Assembly (NCBI RefSeq): GCF_010091925.1
Contig: NZ_WVID01000012.1
Location: 186,001 to 250,000 of the forward strand
Length of the DNA: 64,000 nt
Direction of reading: 5' to 3'
DNA from: Nostoc sp. B(2019)
Lineage (GTDB): Bacteria; Cyanobacteriota; Cyanobacteriia; Cyanobacteriales; Nostocaceae
Shown here piece after piece: positions 8,919-18,484 of this stretch. Below the pieces are notes generated by a model. That model had not been told where the DNA came from and searched no databases. It saw nothing but the letters and a program-made list of their open reading frames with translations. The first letter of the stretch is position 1. Each line of letters begins with the position of its first letter. The position numbers and the translations under genes were made by a program.

Positions 8919-9956
8919 GTGGAAAATACACTTGGTTTAGAGATTATTGAAGTAGTAGAACAAGCAGCGATCGCATCCGCAAAGTGGATGGGTAAAGGCG
9001 AAAAAAACACTGCTGACCAAGTAGCAGTAGAAGCCATGCGGGAGCGGATGAATAAAATTTATATGCGCGGTCGCATTGTCATTGGAGAAGGCGAACGCGA
9101 TGACGCCCCTATGCTTTACATCGGGGAAGAAGTCGGTATCTGTACTCAACCAGATGCCAAAAACTTCTGTAACCCGGATGAATTAATCGAGATTGACATC
9201 GCTGTTGACCCTTGTGAAGGTACGAACTTGGTAGCTTATGGACAACCTGGTTCAATGGCTGTCTTGGCAATTTCTGAAAAGGGTGGATTATTTGCTGCTC
9301 CTGACTTTTACATGAAAAAGTTAGCAGCGCCCCCCGCAGCTAAAGGCAAAGTAGACATCAACAAGTCAGCAACGGAAAACCTCAAGATTCTCTCCGAGTG
9401 TCTAGAGCGCTCTATTGAAGAACTTGTGATCGTGGTAATGAAGCGCGATCGCCACAATGATTTAATTAAAGAAATCCGTGAAGCTGGAGCGAGAGTACAA
9501 CTGATTTCGGATGGTGATGTAGGTGCAGCCATAAGCTGTGGTTTTGCTGGAACTAATATCCACGCGTTGATGGGTATCGGTGCTGCTCCTGAAGGTGTAA
9601 TCTCCGCAGCCGCAATGCGTGCTTTGGGTGGACACTTCCAAGGTCAACTGATTTACGATCCAGAAGTTGTAAAAACAGGTCTGATTGGAGAAAGCAAACA
9701 AGCCAACATTGATCGTTTAAAGTCTATGAATATCAATGACCCCGATAAGGTCTATGATGCTCATGAATTGGCATCTGGCGAAACTATTTTGTTCGCTGCT
9801 AGCGGAATTACCACTGGTAATTTAATGCAAGGTGTGCGTTTCTTCAAGGGCGGAGCAAGAACTGAAAGCTTGGTAATTTCCAACCAGTCAAAAACTGCTC
9901 GATTTGTCGATACAATCCACATGTTTGGCGAACCGAAGACTCTCCAACTGAACTAA
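8919..9956 (+). CDS. glpX: Class II fructose-1,6-/sedoheptulose-1,7-bisphosphatase
   Basis: 345-residue GlpX-type bisphosphatase, the Calvin-cycle enzyme that in cyanobacteria removes phosphate from both fructose-1,6- and sedoheptulose-1,7-bisphosphate. The metal-binding [16 protein letters not shown] and [13 protein letters not shown] blocks are intact, as are the substrate loops [12 protein letters not shown] and [10 protein letters not shown]. It starts with GTG at 8919, supported by AAGGGG nine bases upstream. Length is normal for the cyanobacterial enzyme. Confidence 0.95.
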   Translation: MENTLGLEIIEVVEQAAIASAKWMGKGEKNTADQVAVEAMRERMNKIYMRGRIVIGEGERDDAPMLYIGEEVGICTQPDAKNFCNPDELIEIDIAVDPCEGTNLVAYGQPGSMAVLAISEKGGLFAAPDFYMKKLAAPPAAKGKVDINKSATENLKILSECLERSIEELVIVVMKRDRHNDLIKEIREAGARVQLISDGDVGAAISCGFAGTNIHALMGIGAAPEGVISAAAMRALGGHFQGQLIYDPEVVKTGLIGESKQANIDRLKSMNINDPDKVYDAHELASGETILFAASGITTGNLMQGVRFFKGGARTESLVISNQSKTARFVDTIHMFGEPKTLQLN

Positions 9957-9989
9957 TTCTTGGGGACGGGGAATGGCAAAAGTAGGGGC

Positions 9990-10046
9990 GAAGCATTTGG
10001 AAAGAAATCTTTCAATCAAACTGAAAAAGAGTCATCCAAATGCTTC
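9990..10046 (+). terminator. Hairpin after glpX
   Basis: Arms GAAGCATTTGGA (9990-10001) and TCCAAATGCTTC (10035-10046) are perfectly complementary, 34 bp beyond the glpX stop. The loop is long and can fold further. Probable end of the glpX transcript. Confidence 0.55.
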
Positions 10047-10082
10047 ATCCGTACAGTAGTTAGTAGTTATTAGTTAGTGATT

Positions 10083-10123
10083 AATTATTGTTTGTTGGTT
10101 GTTCTAAGCAACAAACAATAATT
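10083..10123. repeat. 15-bp inverted repeat upstream of hemA
   Basis: Arms AATTATTGTTTGTTG and CAACAAACAATAATT pair perfectly around an 11-base loop, about 85 bp before the hemA start. It could be a second terminator for glpX or a structure in the hemA leader; sequence alone does not decide. Confidence 0.5.
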
Positions 10124-10207
10124 CCCACTTACCCCTTATCCCCAGAGGGCCCCCAGAGTTACCCATTCTTTATTCCCAACTACCAATTAGTAACTACGAT
10201 TTAGCAA

Positions 10208-11494
10208 ATGAATATAGCAGTGGTGGGGTTAAGCCATAAAACAGCCCCAGTTGAAGTCCGGGAAAAGCTGAGCATTCCAGAACCACAAACTGAAAGCGCG
10301 ATCGCTCATCTAACCAGCTATCCTCATATTGATGAAGTCGCAATTCTTAGTACTTGTAATCGGCTGGAAATTTACATTGTTACTAGTGAAACAGACCAAG
10401 GTATTCGAGAAGTTACTCAGTTTCTTTCAGAACACAGCAAATTACCTGTGCTTTCTCTGCGGCAACACTTGTTTATGTTGCTACATGATGATGCAGTGAT
10501 GCATATCATGCGGGTAGCAGCCGGCTTAGATAGTCTGGTACTCGGAGAAGGTCAAATTCTGGCCCAAGTGAAAACTACTCACAAACTGGGACAGCAATAT
10601 AACGGTATAAAAACCATTCTGAATCGATTATTTAAACAAGCGCTGACAGCTGGTAAACGGGTTCGCACCGAAACCAGTATCGGCACTGGTGCAGTCTCTA
10701 TCAGTTCGGCAGCTGTAGAGTTAGCACAAATAAAAGTGGCAAATTTAGCAGCTTGTCGAGTGGCAATTCTGGGCGCTGGTAAAATGTCACGGTTATTGGT
10801 GCAACACTTGCTTTCTAAAGGTGCTGTGCAAATTAGTATTGTAAATCGATCTCAAGAACGTGCCCAGGAGTTAGCGAAACATTTTTCCGACCAACCGATC
10901 CAAACTCATTTGCTATCGGAAATGATGACCGTGATTGCCGATAGTGATTTAGTGTTTACAAGCACTTCGGCAACAGAACCGATACTTGACCGTGCCAAGT
11001 TGGAAATGGTTTTAGAACCTCAGCGCTCTCTAATGTTATTTGATATTTCTGTACCCCGTAATGTTCATGGGGATGTGAATGAACTGGTAAATGTACAGGC
11101 CTTCAATGTGGATGATTTGAAGGCGGTAGTAGCGCAAAACTATGAAAGCCGCCGGAAGATGGCTCAAGAAGCAGAGCGACTCTTAGATGAAGAAGTGGAA
11201 GCCTTTGATATTTGGTGGCGCAGTTTAGAAACTGTGACTACTATCAGCTGTCTGCGGAATAAAATCGAAACTATCCGCGAACAAGAATTAGAAAAAGCTT
11301 TGTCAAGATTGGGTTCAGAATTTGCTGACAAACATCAAGAGGTGATCGAAGCCTTAACAAGGGGAATTGTTAATAAAATTCTACATGATCCGATGGTACA
11401 GTTGCGATCGCAGCAAGATGTAGAAGCAAGACGGCGCTGTATGCAGACCTTGCAAATGTTATTTAACTTAGATGCAGGGGAACAGTTTAGTTAA
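10208..11494 (+). CDS. hemA: Glutamyl-tRNA reductase
   Basis: 428-residue glutamyl-tRNA reductase, the first committed step of tetrapyrrole synthesis (heme, chlorophyll, phycobilins) by the C5 pathway. The nucleophilic cysteine is Cys50 in [12 protein letters not shown]. The block [17 protein letters not shown] is the catalytic-domain signature, and the NADPH domain begins at [19 protein letters not shown]-terminal helical dimerisation region follows ([16 protein letters not shown]). The gene is flanked by hairpins on both sides and appears to be a single-gene unit. Confidence 0.96.
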   Translation: MNIAVVGLSHKTAPVEVREKLSIPEPQTESAIAHLTSYPHIDEVAILSTCNRLEIYIVTSETDQGIREVTQFLSEHSKLPVLSLRQHLFMLLHDDAVMHIMRVAAGLDSLVLGEGQILAQVKTTHKLGQQYNGIKTILNRLFKQALTAGKRVRTETSIGTGAVSISSAAVELAQIKVANLAACRVAILGAGKMSRLLVQHLLSKGAVQISIVNRSQERAQELAKHFSDQPIQTHLLSEMMTVIADSDLVFTSTSATEPILDRAKLEMVLEPQRSLMLFDISVPRNVHGDVNELVNVQAFNVDDLKAVVAQNYESRRKMAQEAERLLDEEVEAFDIWWRSLETVTTISCLRNKIETIREQELEKALSRLGSEFADKHQEVIEALTRGIVNKILHDPMVQLRSQQDVEARRRCMQTLQMLFNLDAGEQFS

Positions 11495-11624
11495 ATCAAT
11501 TTGAGATTCGGATAAATTCAAAATTTAAAATTGAGTTGTGTTGCTGTTATGGGTGTGTGCTTTTAATTTAGCTTTGCACCTAACAGTAGAAGTTTTGTAG
11601 TCTGTGAAAGTTAAATACTTACTG

Positions 11625-11661
11625 AAGTAGTGCTGAGCAATCTATATGCTCAGCACTACTT
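11625..11661 (+). terminator. Perfect 15-bp hairpin after hemA
   Basis: Arms AAGTAGTGCTGAGCA and TGCTCAGCACTACTT with a 7-base loop, 130 bp past the hemA stop. No strong U-tract follows, but the stem is long and GC-containing. Confidence 0.6.
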
Positions 11662-11719
11662 AACCTCCTCAACGGTCGAATACCAAGTAAGAGAGGAGGA
11701 TAAATTTTGCTGACATCCT

Positions 11720-12200
11720 CAAGTTTATAGATATCAGTAGTGAGTGTTTAGGCGTAGCCCATCGTAGCGAAAAGTTCTGTAGGCGGAGAGAAGTCTGATC
11801 GCTGGCGTCCGGCGTTGGCGCAGCCCGCCGTAGCGAAAAGTCAGAGCGGCGGCTTCCGCCGATGGTCTTTATCACTGCCGAGAGGCGCAAAGCCTTGCGC
11901 CTCTCCCTTGTGTCCAAAGGACACAAGGCAACCGTTCTGAAAGAACGGTTGGGCAGTAAGAGCCGCATAGCGATGGCTCCGCCAACGCCAAAAGCGAACT
12001 GAACTTTTCAAGAGAGGCATCAGAACTTCTCCCAACTCTTGGAGAGGCTCCGCCAACGCGTAGCGTCTCCAAGAGTTGGGGAGACGCAATCATGCGAACG
12101 GGGTTTCCTAACCCAGGAAACTTTTCAAGACAGCGAAAAGTTTGCGTGTCCGGGTAACAGGAGCGCAAAACTTTTCAAGCGAGATATCGCACACCCCATA
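11720..12200. repeat. Cluster of stacked hairpins and short repeats
   Basis: This gene-free stretch packs several perfect inverted repeats: AGAGGCGCAA/TTGCGCCTCT (11881-11904), CCTTGTGTCC/GGACACAAGG (11906-11928), CAACCGTTCT/AGAACGGTTG (11929-11951), and a longer pair at 12029-12045 with 12066-12083. A unit reading cgtagcgaaaagt occurs at about 11763 and again near 11832, and aacttttcaag recurs near 12000, 12119 and 12168. Open frames across it are low-complexity shadows of the repeats. It looks like a mosaic of small mobile repeats; a structured RNA is possible. Confidence 0.65.
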
Positions 12201-12251
12201 TATTCAGCAGTAATGAAATTTTGAATTTTTAATCAGTGGAATTTCAATCGC

Positions 12252-12470
12252 TTATAACAATGGTCTTGTTCTAGCTTGATAGTCCATTAAAGCGCCTTGA
12301 CTAATTACAGTCCGTCCATTGCTTCGACTAATAGGAATTTGTCCTTTTTGTACAGCCATGTACAAGGTGCTTTGGTCTACACCCAAGAATCTGGCTGCTT
12401 CTACAAGTGAAGTTCCCTGTCTGAGGGTACTCCCTCTTCTTCTGCTGCTAATTGATGAGGGATATATCAT
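12252..12470 (-). CDS. Small helix-turn-helix (excisionase-like) protein
   Basis: 72-residue protein with a compact MerR/excisionase-type DNA-binding helix-turn-helix: TSLVEAARFLGVDQSTLYMAVQKGQIPISRSNGRTVIS. The order helix, turn, recognition helix, then a wing with R-S-N-G-R-T fits small Xis-like regulators. The N-terminal 15 residues are Ser/Arg-rich and may be disordered. It stands alone, with a repeat cluster downstream and a divergent ArsR-type gene upstream, so it may be a leftover of a mobile element or a free-standing regulator. Its target is unknown. Confidence 0.65.
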   Translation of the reverse strand: MIYPSSISSRRRGSTLRQGTSLVEAARFLGVDQSTLYMAVQKGQIPISRSNGRTVISQGALMDYQARTRPLL

Positions 12471-12642
12471 AGCAAAATGTAAAGAACAACTTAAGAAATC
12501 TCAATCTTTTACGAAAAAAACCTAAAAATTAACATTAATCAAATTTTGTCCTAGACAACGTAAAGCTGCTTCAGAGGAGGACAGCAAGACTAATTTGATT
12601 TCTTTCTAATTAGATTGAGATCGAATTCAATTATAACAAATT

Positions 12643-13233
12643 ATGAAGAAAGAACAATTTCAGACCCTGCTGCGATTTTTCAAAGCTTTGGCAGACGAGA
12701 GCCGATTGAAGATTGTAGGTATCCTGGCAAACCAGGAATGCAGCGTCGAAGAATTGGCGGTGCTACTGCAACTCAAGGAACCGACGGTATCTCATCATCT
12801 GGCAAGGCTTAAAGAGCTGAATTTAGTAACCATGCGCCCTGAAGGTAATAGCCGCCTGTACCAACTAGACAGTGAAGCTTTGCAAAGCATCAGCAAGGAA
12901 ATTTTCACGCCGGCACAAATTGCATCTTTGATTGAAGATGTGGATACTGAAGCGTGGGAAAGCAAAGTCTTGAAAAACTATTTTGAGGGCGATGTCTCCG
13001 ACAAGGACTTCGTCCAACGCCTCAAAGAAATCCCTGCTAGTCGCAAAAAACGCTTAGTGATTCTCAAGTGGTTAGCAAACAAATTTGAGATTGGGATTCA
13101 GTATCCAGAACGCACAGTGAATGACATTCTCAAGCGCTACCATCCAGACTACGCTACTCTACGACGGGAGTTAATTGGCTATCAGTTAATGCAGCGGGAG
13201 AACGGGGTTTATTGGCGGATGACAGAGGTGTGA
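12643..13233 (+). CDS. ArsR-type transcriptional regulator with DUF2087 domain
   Basis: 196-residue two-domain regulator. Residues about 5-85 form an ArsR-type winged helix (LADESRLKIVGILANQECSVEELA, then LKEPTVSHHLARLKELNLV as recognition helix). No CXC metal-binding motif is present in the recognition helix, so classical arsenic/zinc sensing is unlikely. Residues about 120-195 match the DUF2087 layout (KDFVQRLKEIPASRKKRLVIL, then YHPDYATLRRELIGYQLMQRE). Its targets are not evident. The convergent histidine kinase gene ends 35 bp downstream. Confidence 0.85.
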   Translation: MKKEQFQTLLRFFKALADESRLKIVGILANQECSVEELAVLLQLKEPTVSHHLARLKELNLVTMRPEGNSRLYQLDSEALQSISKEIFTPAQIASLIEDVDTEAWESKVLKNYFEGDVSDKDFVQRLKEIPASRKKRLVILKWLANKFEIGIQYPERTVNDILKRYHPDYATLRRELIGYQLMQRENGVYWRMTEV

Positions 13234-13268
13234 CGCCAAGAGCGAACAGCAAGCCTTTTGGCAAACGT

Positions 13269-15329
13269 TTAGGTCGGAAGTCTCCGCGGAGAGTTCTCAA
13301 AAGCCGCTACTCCGACTTCTCGAATCGGGATTGCAATTACAAACTCTGTACCCTTTCCCGGTGATGAAATGCACCGTAACGAGCCACCATGTTTTTCAGT
13401 AATAATTTGGTAGCTAATTGATAATCCCATACCAGTACCTTTGCCAACAGGTTTAGTCGTGAAAAAGGGGTCAAATAGATGTGATTGAATTGCTTCTGGA
13501 ATCCCTATTCCATTATCAGCAATATGAACAACGACATTTTCATTCACCTGGGCTGAAGAAATACGAATTGTAGGTTCTGGGCAAAGCCCGTTTTGAAAAG
13601 CCTCTTCTAAAGCATCAATGGCATTGGCCAGGATGTTCATAAATACTTGGTTCAATTGCCCTGCGAAGCACTGGATTTTAGGGATTTCACCGTACTCTTT
13701 AATTAATATGATTTTAGGGCGATGTTTATCGACAAGCTGCTTTTCATCTACGCTTTGGGATTTGAGACGGTGTTGTAAAATTAACAAAGTGCTGTCAATC
13801 CCTTCATGCAGATCAGCTGTTTTAAACTCAGCTTCATCTAAACGAGAGAAGATTCGCAAGCTGAGAACAATTTCCCGGATGCGATTGGCTCCAATCTTCA
13901 TGGAAGTCAATATTTTAGGCAAATCTTCTATTAAATATTCAATATCAGCTTCTTGTTTAGCATTTTGAATTTCTGATTCTGGGTATGGGTAATACTTTTG
14001 ATAAAGTTGAAGTAACCACAATAACTGTTGAGTGTAATCATCAGTGTGCTTGAGATTACCATAGATGAAATTAACTGGGTTGTTGATTTCATGAGCAATG
14101 CCAGCAACCAATTGTCCCAAAGAAGACATTTTTTCGTTCTGGATCAATTGGGACTGGGTACGTCTGAGTTCCTGTAAAGTATGCTTGAGATCGATATTTT
14201 TTTGTCGCAGTGCTTGCGTTCGTTCTTGTACTTGTTGTTCAAGTGTTTTGCTGTAAGTCTCTAGGTTTTGGTTTGCTTCATATTGTTCTGCTAGCAGTCG
14301 CTTTACCTGTTGAATTAACTGGTTCAAAGAAATGGCTAAGATACCAACTTCGTCTTCAGTTGTTACGGGGGCTTGGATCTCGAAGTTAGAGTCTTGGGTG
14401 ACTCGTTGTGCGACTTTTGTGACAGCTTGCAAGTGACGAGTAATTGCTCGCGCAATTAGAAACCCAACGATCGCCACAATAGTGCTTCCCAACAAAAATA
14501 ATAGTCCTAAACGCTCCCATAACTTCCATTGAGCAACCTCCAGCAGTGAGATGGAAGACAACACTGTGGTTGTCAAAGACTGACTTGCTCCTGTAAATTC
14601 AATGCTTTTGGCTAAATAGTTCTTGTTGTCAATAGTGATTCGTGTAGCAGGCAAATCGGGAAGGGGAAATTGCCAAGTTCCACGCTTAGCTGCCACCAAG
14701 GTTGCCGCAACTACACGATTTTGTCTGTGAGAAATCAAATGTTTGGAGGAACCCGCAGCAATTTTTTGCAGTAACGTATCGTCTACCAAGTCACCAATGA
14801 TGATTCCTCCTAAGAGTCCTACTGATGATTTGATCCCATTTGTTACCACTTGGAGAACTTGTTGCTTGCCTTCTACATCTACCAAATCAACTAAATGCGC
14901 TCCTCTGCTAGCAGTGCTAGTAATTGCTTGGTCTAGGAACTTGGCTTGATTCAGCGAGTTATCCCGTAAATCGATGAGTATATTACCCTTAGTATCAATT
15001 ACCTTGATCCAATCCAATTTTAAAACAGACTTTAGTGGTAGTAATATCTGCAAAAGCAACCCTTGATTACGCTGTTCAACAGCCTGATTCAGCATATCTC
15101 GATCAGAAATTAGCTCGATTTGAGTTTCGAGAGCTTGCTGTTCATACTGAAAATCCTGATCAACTCGTTCGGCAAAACTTTCGATTTGTTGGCGAAAATT
15201 CTGATTCAAACTATCCGTAAACCAATGTCCTAGTACTACGAAGCCCAGCATGAATACACTAAGACAAACTGCAAGCAGTGGTAGAACAATCTTTTGGCTG
15301 AGTCTCAGCCCCCTGAAAAATCTCCGCAT
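13269..15329 (-). CDS. Membrane sensor histidine kinase
   Basis: 686-residue sensor kinase. Transmembrane helices lie at about 13-35 and 273-296 and bracket a large extracytoplasmic sensor domain. A HAMP linker (about 294-346) and a coiled coil (about 346-395) follow. The phospho-acceptor is His413 in VAGIAHEINNP, and the ATP-binding lid motifs are DNGIGIPEAI, FFTTKPVGKGTGMGLSIS and the final GKGTEFVIAIP. No receiver domain or response-regulator gene is adjacent. It starts 12 bp after a PstS-like lipoprotein gene, so the binding protein may deliver the signal. The ligand is unknown. Confidence 0.9.
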   Translation of the reverse strand: MRRFFRGLRLSQKIVLPLLAVCLSVFMLGFVVLGHWFTDSLNQNFRQQIESFAERVDQDFQYEQQALETQIELISDRDMLNQAVEQRNQGLLLQILLPLKSVLKLDWIKVIDTKGNILIDLRDNSLNQAKFLDQAITSTASRGAHLVDLVDVEGKQQVLQVVTNGIKSSVGLLGGIIIGDLVDDTLLQKIAAGSSKHLISHRQNRVVAATLVAAKRGTWQFPLPDLPATRITIDNKNYLAKSIEFTGASQSLTTTVLSSISLLEVAQWKLWERLGLLFLLGSTIVAIVGFLIARAITRHLQAVTKVAQRVTQDSNFEIQAPVTTEDEVGILAISLNQLIQQVKRLLAEQYEANQNLETYSKTLEQQVQERTQALRQKNIDLKHTLQELRRTQSQLIQNEKMSSLGQLVAGIAHEINNPVNFIYGNLKHTDDYTQQLLWLLQLYQKYYPYPESEIQNAKQEADIEYLIEDLPKILTSMKIGANRIREIVLSLRIFSRLDEAEFKTADLHEGIDSTLLILQHRLKSQSVDEKQLVDKHRPKIILIKEYGEIPKIQCFAGQLNQVFMNILANAIDALEEAFQNGLCPEPTIRISSAQVNENVVVHIADNGIGIPEAIQSHLFDPFFTTKPVGKGTGMGLSISYQIITEKHGGSLRCISSPGKGTEFVIAIPIREVGVAAFENSPRRLPT

Positions 15330-15341
15330 GGCATATTCAAT

Positions 15342-16211
15342 TTATTTGGCAGGGACAAAGCCGTTATTTTGTAGTAGTTTTTTACCTTCTTTGCTCAAGA
15401 TAAAATCAATAAAACTCTGAGTAGGTGCTGAAGGTGCTTTGTCCCAAAGAATACCTATGTGACGCACCATTTGGTATTGACCAGTGGCGAAGTTTTGCGC
15501 TTTGGGAGCAACACCATTGAGACTGAGATGATTGACAGGCAATTGATTGATGAGAGAAGACGCTAAAGAAAAAGCACCGATGGAATTAGGAGTATTTTGT
15601 AAGGTTTCGATCAATTCTCCTTCTTTGTTCAAAATCACAGCTTTAGTTGTGGTCTTATCTTCTCCCAAATAATATTTTCGCAATAACTTTTTCGCTGACT
15701 CGTCTTCGGGTCTATCCAAGACTACAATGGCTGCATTAGCACCGCCTAATTCTCGCCAATTTGTAATGTCACCTTTGTAAATTGCTTTTAATTGCTTGGT
15801 TGATAGATTAGTAACACCTTTAACACTATTGTGGGTGGCGACAAGTAACAAATCTTGTGCTAGTTCACGATATTGAATTTTAACGTTCTCTTCTTCTGAT
15901 TGGAGTTTTTGACTGCTGCTAGCGATATCAATAATATCGTTTTTCAGGGCTGCGATCGCTCCTTCAGATTGGCTATTGGAAATAAACTCAATTTTGACAG
16001 TTTTATTTTGGGATTGATACGCTTTTGCTAAAAGTTTTAAAACAGTTGCCGTTGAACTAGAACCACCAACTTTAATGCTCGTTTGGGTTTGATTATCCGC
16101 TTGGTTGGCAACTTGACTAGAATCTGTTAGAACAGTCGATTGGATTGAGGTACAACTGCAAAGTCCAAAGAGGATGATGCCGATGATCATTGAGTCAGCA
16201 ATCTTTTTCAT
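15342..16211 (-). CDS. PstS-like phosphate-type substrate-binding lipoprotein
   Basis: 289-residue periplasmic-binding protein. The N-terminus is a lipoprotein signal with lipobox FGLCSC. The mature part matches the PstS/phosphate-type fold (IKVGGSSSTATVLKLLAKAY near the start of the domain, IDIASSSQKL, then TKQLKAIYKGDITNWRELGG and FIDFILSKEGKKLL). The GSST region is a phosphate-like anion loop. No pstCAB genes are adjacent; instead a histidine kinase follows 12 bp downstream, which suggests a sensory role over transport. Ligand not known. Confidence 0.85.
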   Translation of the reverse strand: MKKIADSMIIGIILFGLCSCTSIQSTVLTDSSQVANQADNQTQTSIKVGGSSSTATVLKLLAKAYQSQNKTVKIEFISNSQSEGAIAALKNDIIDIASSSQKLQSEEENVKIQYRELAQDLLLVATHNSVKGVTNLSTKQLKAIYKGDITNWRELGGANAAIVVLDRPEDESAKKLLRKYYLGEDKTTTKAVILNKEGELIETLQNTPNSIGAFSLASSLINQLPVNHLSLNGVAPKAQNFATGQYQMVRHIGILWDKAPSAPTQSFIDFILSKEGKKLLQNNGFVPAK

Positions 16212-16564
16212 AAGTGAGTCTCCAAATATCCCAAAGTCGATATCAGGTCTAAGGTTTCATACCTTAATATTCCCGAATACTCATAAAAGTTAACTTTTAA
16301 CTCTTCACTATTTTCTGAGTAGCGACGAGGGGAATTTGAATAACATCCGTATGTAAATGTGAAAAAAATACAGGTTCAGTTATAGCCTAATACACTAGGG
16401 TTAAAACTTAATTCTCCATAACCTTCATTAAAAAGGAGGGAATTAGATCAAGCCATTTTTCTCAATTATCAGTTTTTTTGAGAGACAAGATCCGCGCCAC
16501 AGAACCCCGACTTCTCAAAGAAGTCGGGGTTCTGTGGCTTTCAGATATATTTTTACGACACAAA
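16212..16564. other. Intergenic region between lipoprotein gene and livG
   Basis: 353 bp. The right end holds the 19-bp hairpin at 16497-16537. The left part, upstream of the lipoprotein start, is AT-rich and probably contains the promoter of the lipoprotein-kinase operon. No coding sequence is visible. Confidence 0.45.
16497..16537 (-). terminator. Perfect 19-bp hairpin after livG
   Basis: Arms CCACAGAACCCCGACTTCT and AGAAGTCGGGGTTCTGTGG with a CAA loop. It lies 28 bp past the livG stop and is the obvious terminator of the livM-livG operon. The sequence also looks like a dispersed repeat of cyanobacterial genomes. Confidence 0.75.
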
Positions 16565-17347
16565 TTATTTTCCCAAATATGCCTCTAGAACTTTGGGATT
16601 GGTCTGAATTTCTGCTGGCGTACCGTCAGCTAAGTTCTGTCCTTCGGCAAGTACCCAAACGCGATCGCACAAAGACATAATGACATCCATATTGTGTTCA
16701 ATAATTAGAAAAGTCATACCGTCAATCCGGTTCCAAGCGATAATGCGATCGCATATATCATCAATCAATCTCGGATTCACGCCGGCTGCTGGTTCATCTA
16801 ACAAAATTAACTTAGGATTAGTCATCAGCGCCCGTCCTATTTCTAGTAGTTTGCGTTGTCCGCCAGATAAACTACCAGCATAGTCCTGCGCCTTTTTTGC
16901 CAAACCCACTGATTCCAACAAGAACATGGCCCGCTCTTGTAGCTGCTTTTCTTCTCTAGCAACAGTATGCGGTTGCAACTGCATTTGCCAAAAGTTTTCA
17001 CCTGTTTGTTTTTGCGCCGCCAGCAGCATATTTTCTAACACCGACAACCGCGAGAGAGTCCGGGCTACCTGAAAGGTACGTACTACACCCTGCTGAGCGA
17101 TTTGGTATGTTTGCAAGTTGTGAATCGGTTCACCGTCAAAAATCACTCGTCCCTTATCTGGTCGAATGAAGTTCGAGAGTAAATTAAATAAAGTAGTTTT
17201 ACCAGCACCATTGGGGCCAATCAAGCCTGTAATGCTACCTTTAGTAACTTCAATTTTTGCGTCATTGACTGCTTTGATACCACCAAAGCTTTTACAAAGT
17301 CCAGTGGCTACCAGCAGAGGAAGTTGAGATGACTGGTTATTTACCAA
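16565..17347 (-). CDS. livG: Branched-chain/neutral amino acid ABC transporter ATPase, LivG type
   Basis: 260-residue ATP-binding subunit. Walker A is GPNGAGKTTLF, the ABC signature is LSGGQRKLLEIGRAL and Walker B is LILLDEPAAGVNP with the H-loop in FLIIEHNMD. The C-terminal GTPAEIQTNPKVLEAYLG is the LivG-type tail. It energises import of branched-chain or neutral amino acids. It overlaps the livM gene by 11 bp, so the two are translationally linked. The binding protein and the LivH/LivF partners are not in this window; in Anabaena the corresponding N-I system is also scattered. Confidence 0.92.
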   Translation of the reverse strand: MVNNQSSQLPLLVATGLCKSFGGIKAVNDAKIEVTKGSITGLIGPNGAGKTTLFNLLSNFIRPDKGRVIFDGEPIHNLQTYQIAQQGVVRTFQVARTLSRLSVLENMLLAAQKQTGENFWQMQLQPHTVAREEKQLQERAMFLLESVGLAKKAQDYAGSLSGGQRKLLEIGRALMTNPKLILLDEPAAGVNPRLIDDICDRIIAWNRIDGMTFLIIEHNMDVIMSLCDRVWVLAEGQNLADGTPAEIQTNPKVLEAYLGK

Positions 17348-18470
17348 GGGTAAGTTCCTCCTTTTTCCCTAAGATACCTTGAGGACGCCAAATCATCAGT
17401 ACCATCAAAATTAGACCGATAACCATGATGCGAAATGCACCCAGACGTGCTTCATCAAGGGGAATAAATCTTGGTAAGACTTCGCGCGTGATGGCATCGT
17501 AAGCAAAGTAAATCACCGCGCCTAATATAGTACCGACATTATTACCAGAACCGCCTAAAATCACCATAATCCAAGTGTCAAAGGTGAGCTGCGGTTGAAA
17601 ATTATCAGGGTAAATGGCGCTGATTTGCCAAGCAAAAAAAGCACCAGCGATACCTGCGATCGCACCCCCTAGCATGAGAGACTGTAATTTATACCAAAAG
17701 ACGTTTTTTCCCAATGCCTTGGGAATTTCTTCATCTTCGCGGATGGCTTTGAGAACTCGACCCCAAGGCGATCGCACCAAAATTTCTAACCGCCAAAATA
17801 CAAATGCTAAAATTAGCAGTAACAATAGCATTAAACCCGCTTTTGGGGTGTAGTTATACAGAGATATTACCCCAGAAATATAAATCGCTCCTACCAAGAG
17901 CGCGAACAACATTCCTACTACCAAACGTGATAATAATTCTTGCTTGCTAGCTAACTTTTTGGCTGAATCAGCAACCCTGGATATTTGAGCAGTCCGAATC
18001 CACCGCCATAAGGTAAACAAAGTTACAACAGCCAGTAGCGTTAAAAACGCAATCATCATAAATCTGAAAAACAAATTTGGTTCTGTAGATAACGGTATGG
18101 GATAACTTTGCACACCAAATGCCCCAGATGTCCAAGTGTCACCCACAGGTAAATCCTGATTATTCACTACCAAACGAATTAGTTCCCCAACACCGATAGT
18201 GACAATTGCTAGGTAATCTTCTCGCAAGCGCAAAGTAGCAAAACCTATTATTAAGCCCAATAAAGCTGCGACAATTGCCCCCGCCACAGCCGATATTAGT
18301 AGGGGAACACCCTTTAAGCTCAATAACACGGTTGTATATGCTCCGAGGGTCATAAAAGCGATATGACCAAAGTTAATTAACCCCGTAAAGCCCCACTGCA
18401 AGTTAAGTCCCAGACCGAATAGAGCAAAAATTGCTGTAGAAATTGCTAAGAAGATCAGATATTCAACCAT
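17337..18470 (-). CDS. livM: Branched-chain/neutral amino acid ABC transporter permease, LivM type
   Basis: 377-residue permease with about ten hydrophobic segments. LivM landmarks are GLNLQWGFTGLINFGHIAFMTLGAY at the N-terminus and the EAA-like loop SPWGRVLKAIREDEEIPKALGKNVFWYKL. GGSGNNVGTILGAVIYF near the C-terminus is also conserved. A hydrophilic insert at about residues 165-185 contains AKKLASKQE and is longer than in many LivM proteins. It is the first gene of the livM-livG operon; the region upstream is made of short repeats. Confidence 0.92.
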   Translation of the reverse strand: MVEYLIFLAISTAIFALFGLGLNLQWGFTGLINFGHIAFMTLGAYTTVLLSLKGVPLLISAVAGAIVAALLGLIIGFATLRLREDYLAIVTIGVGELIRLVVNNQDLPVGDTWTSGAFGVQSYPIPLSTEPNLFFRFMMIAFLTLLAVVTLFTLWRWIRTAQISRVADSAKKLASKQELLSRLVVGMLFALLVGAIYISGVISLYNYTPKAGLMLLLLLILAFVFWRLEILVRSPWGRVLKAIREDEEIPKALGKNVFWYKLQSLMLGGAIAGIAGAFFAWQISAIYPDNFQPQLTFDTWIMVILGGSGNNVGTILGAVIYFAYDAITREVLPRFIPLDEARLGAFRIMVIGLILMVLMIWRPQGILGKKEELTLGK

Positions 18471-18484
18471 ATAAATTTAGTTAT

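Noticed and set aside
11669-12224. Several open frames on both strands between hemA and the small HTH gene
   Set aside because: They arise from the hairpin repeats, are rich in Arg/Ser/Pro, overlap each other and have no plausible start signals.
12252-12470. Evidence for a prophage or integrative element around the excisionase-like gene
   Set aside because: No integrase, transposase, attachment-site duplication or phage gene lies within reach; only repeats surround it.
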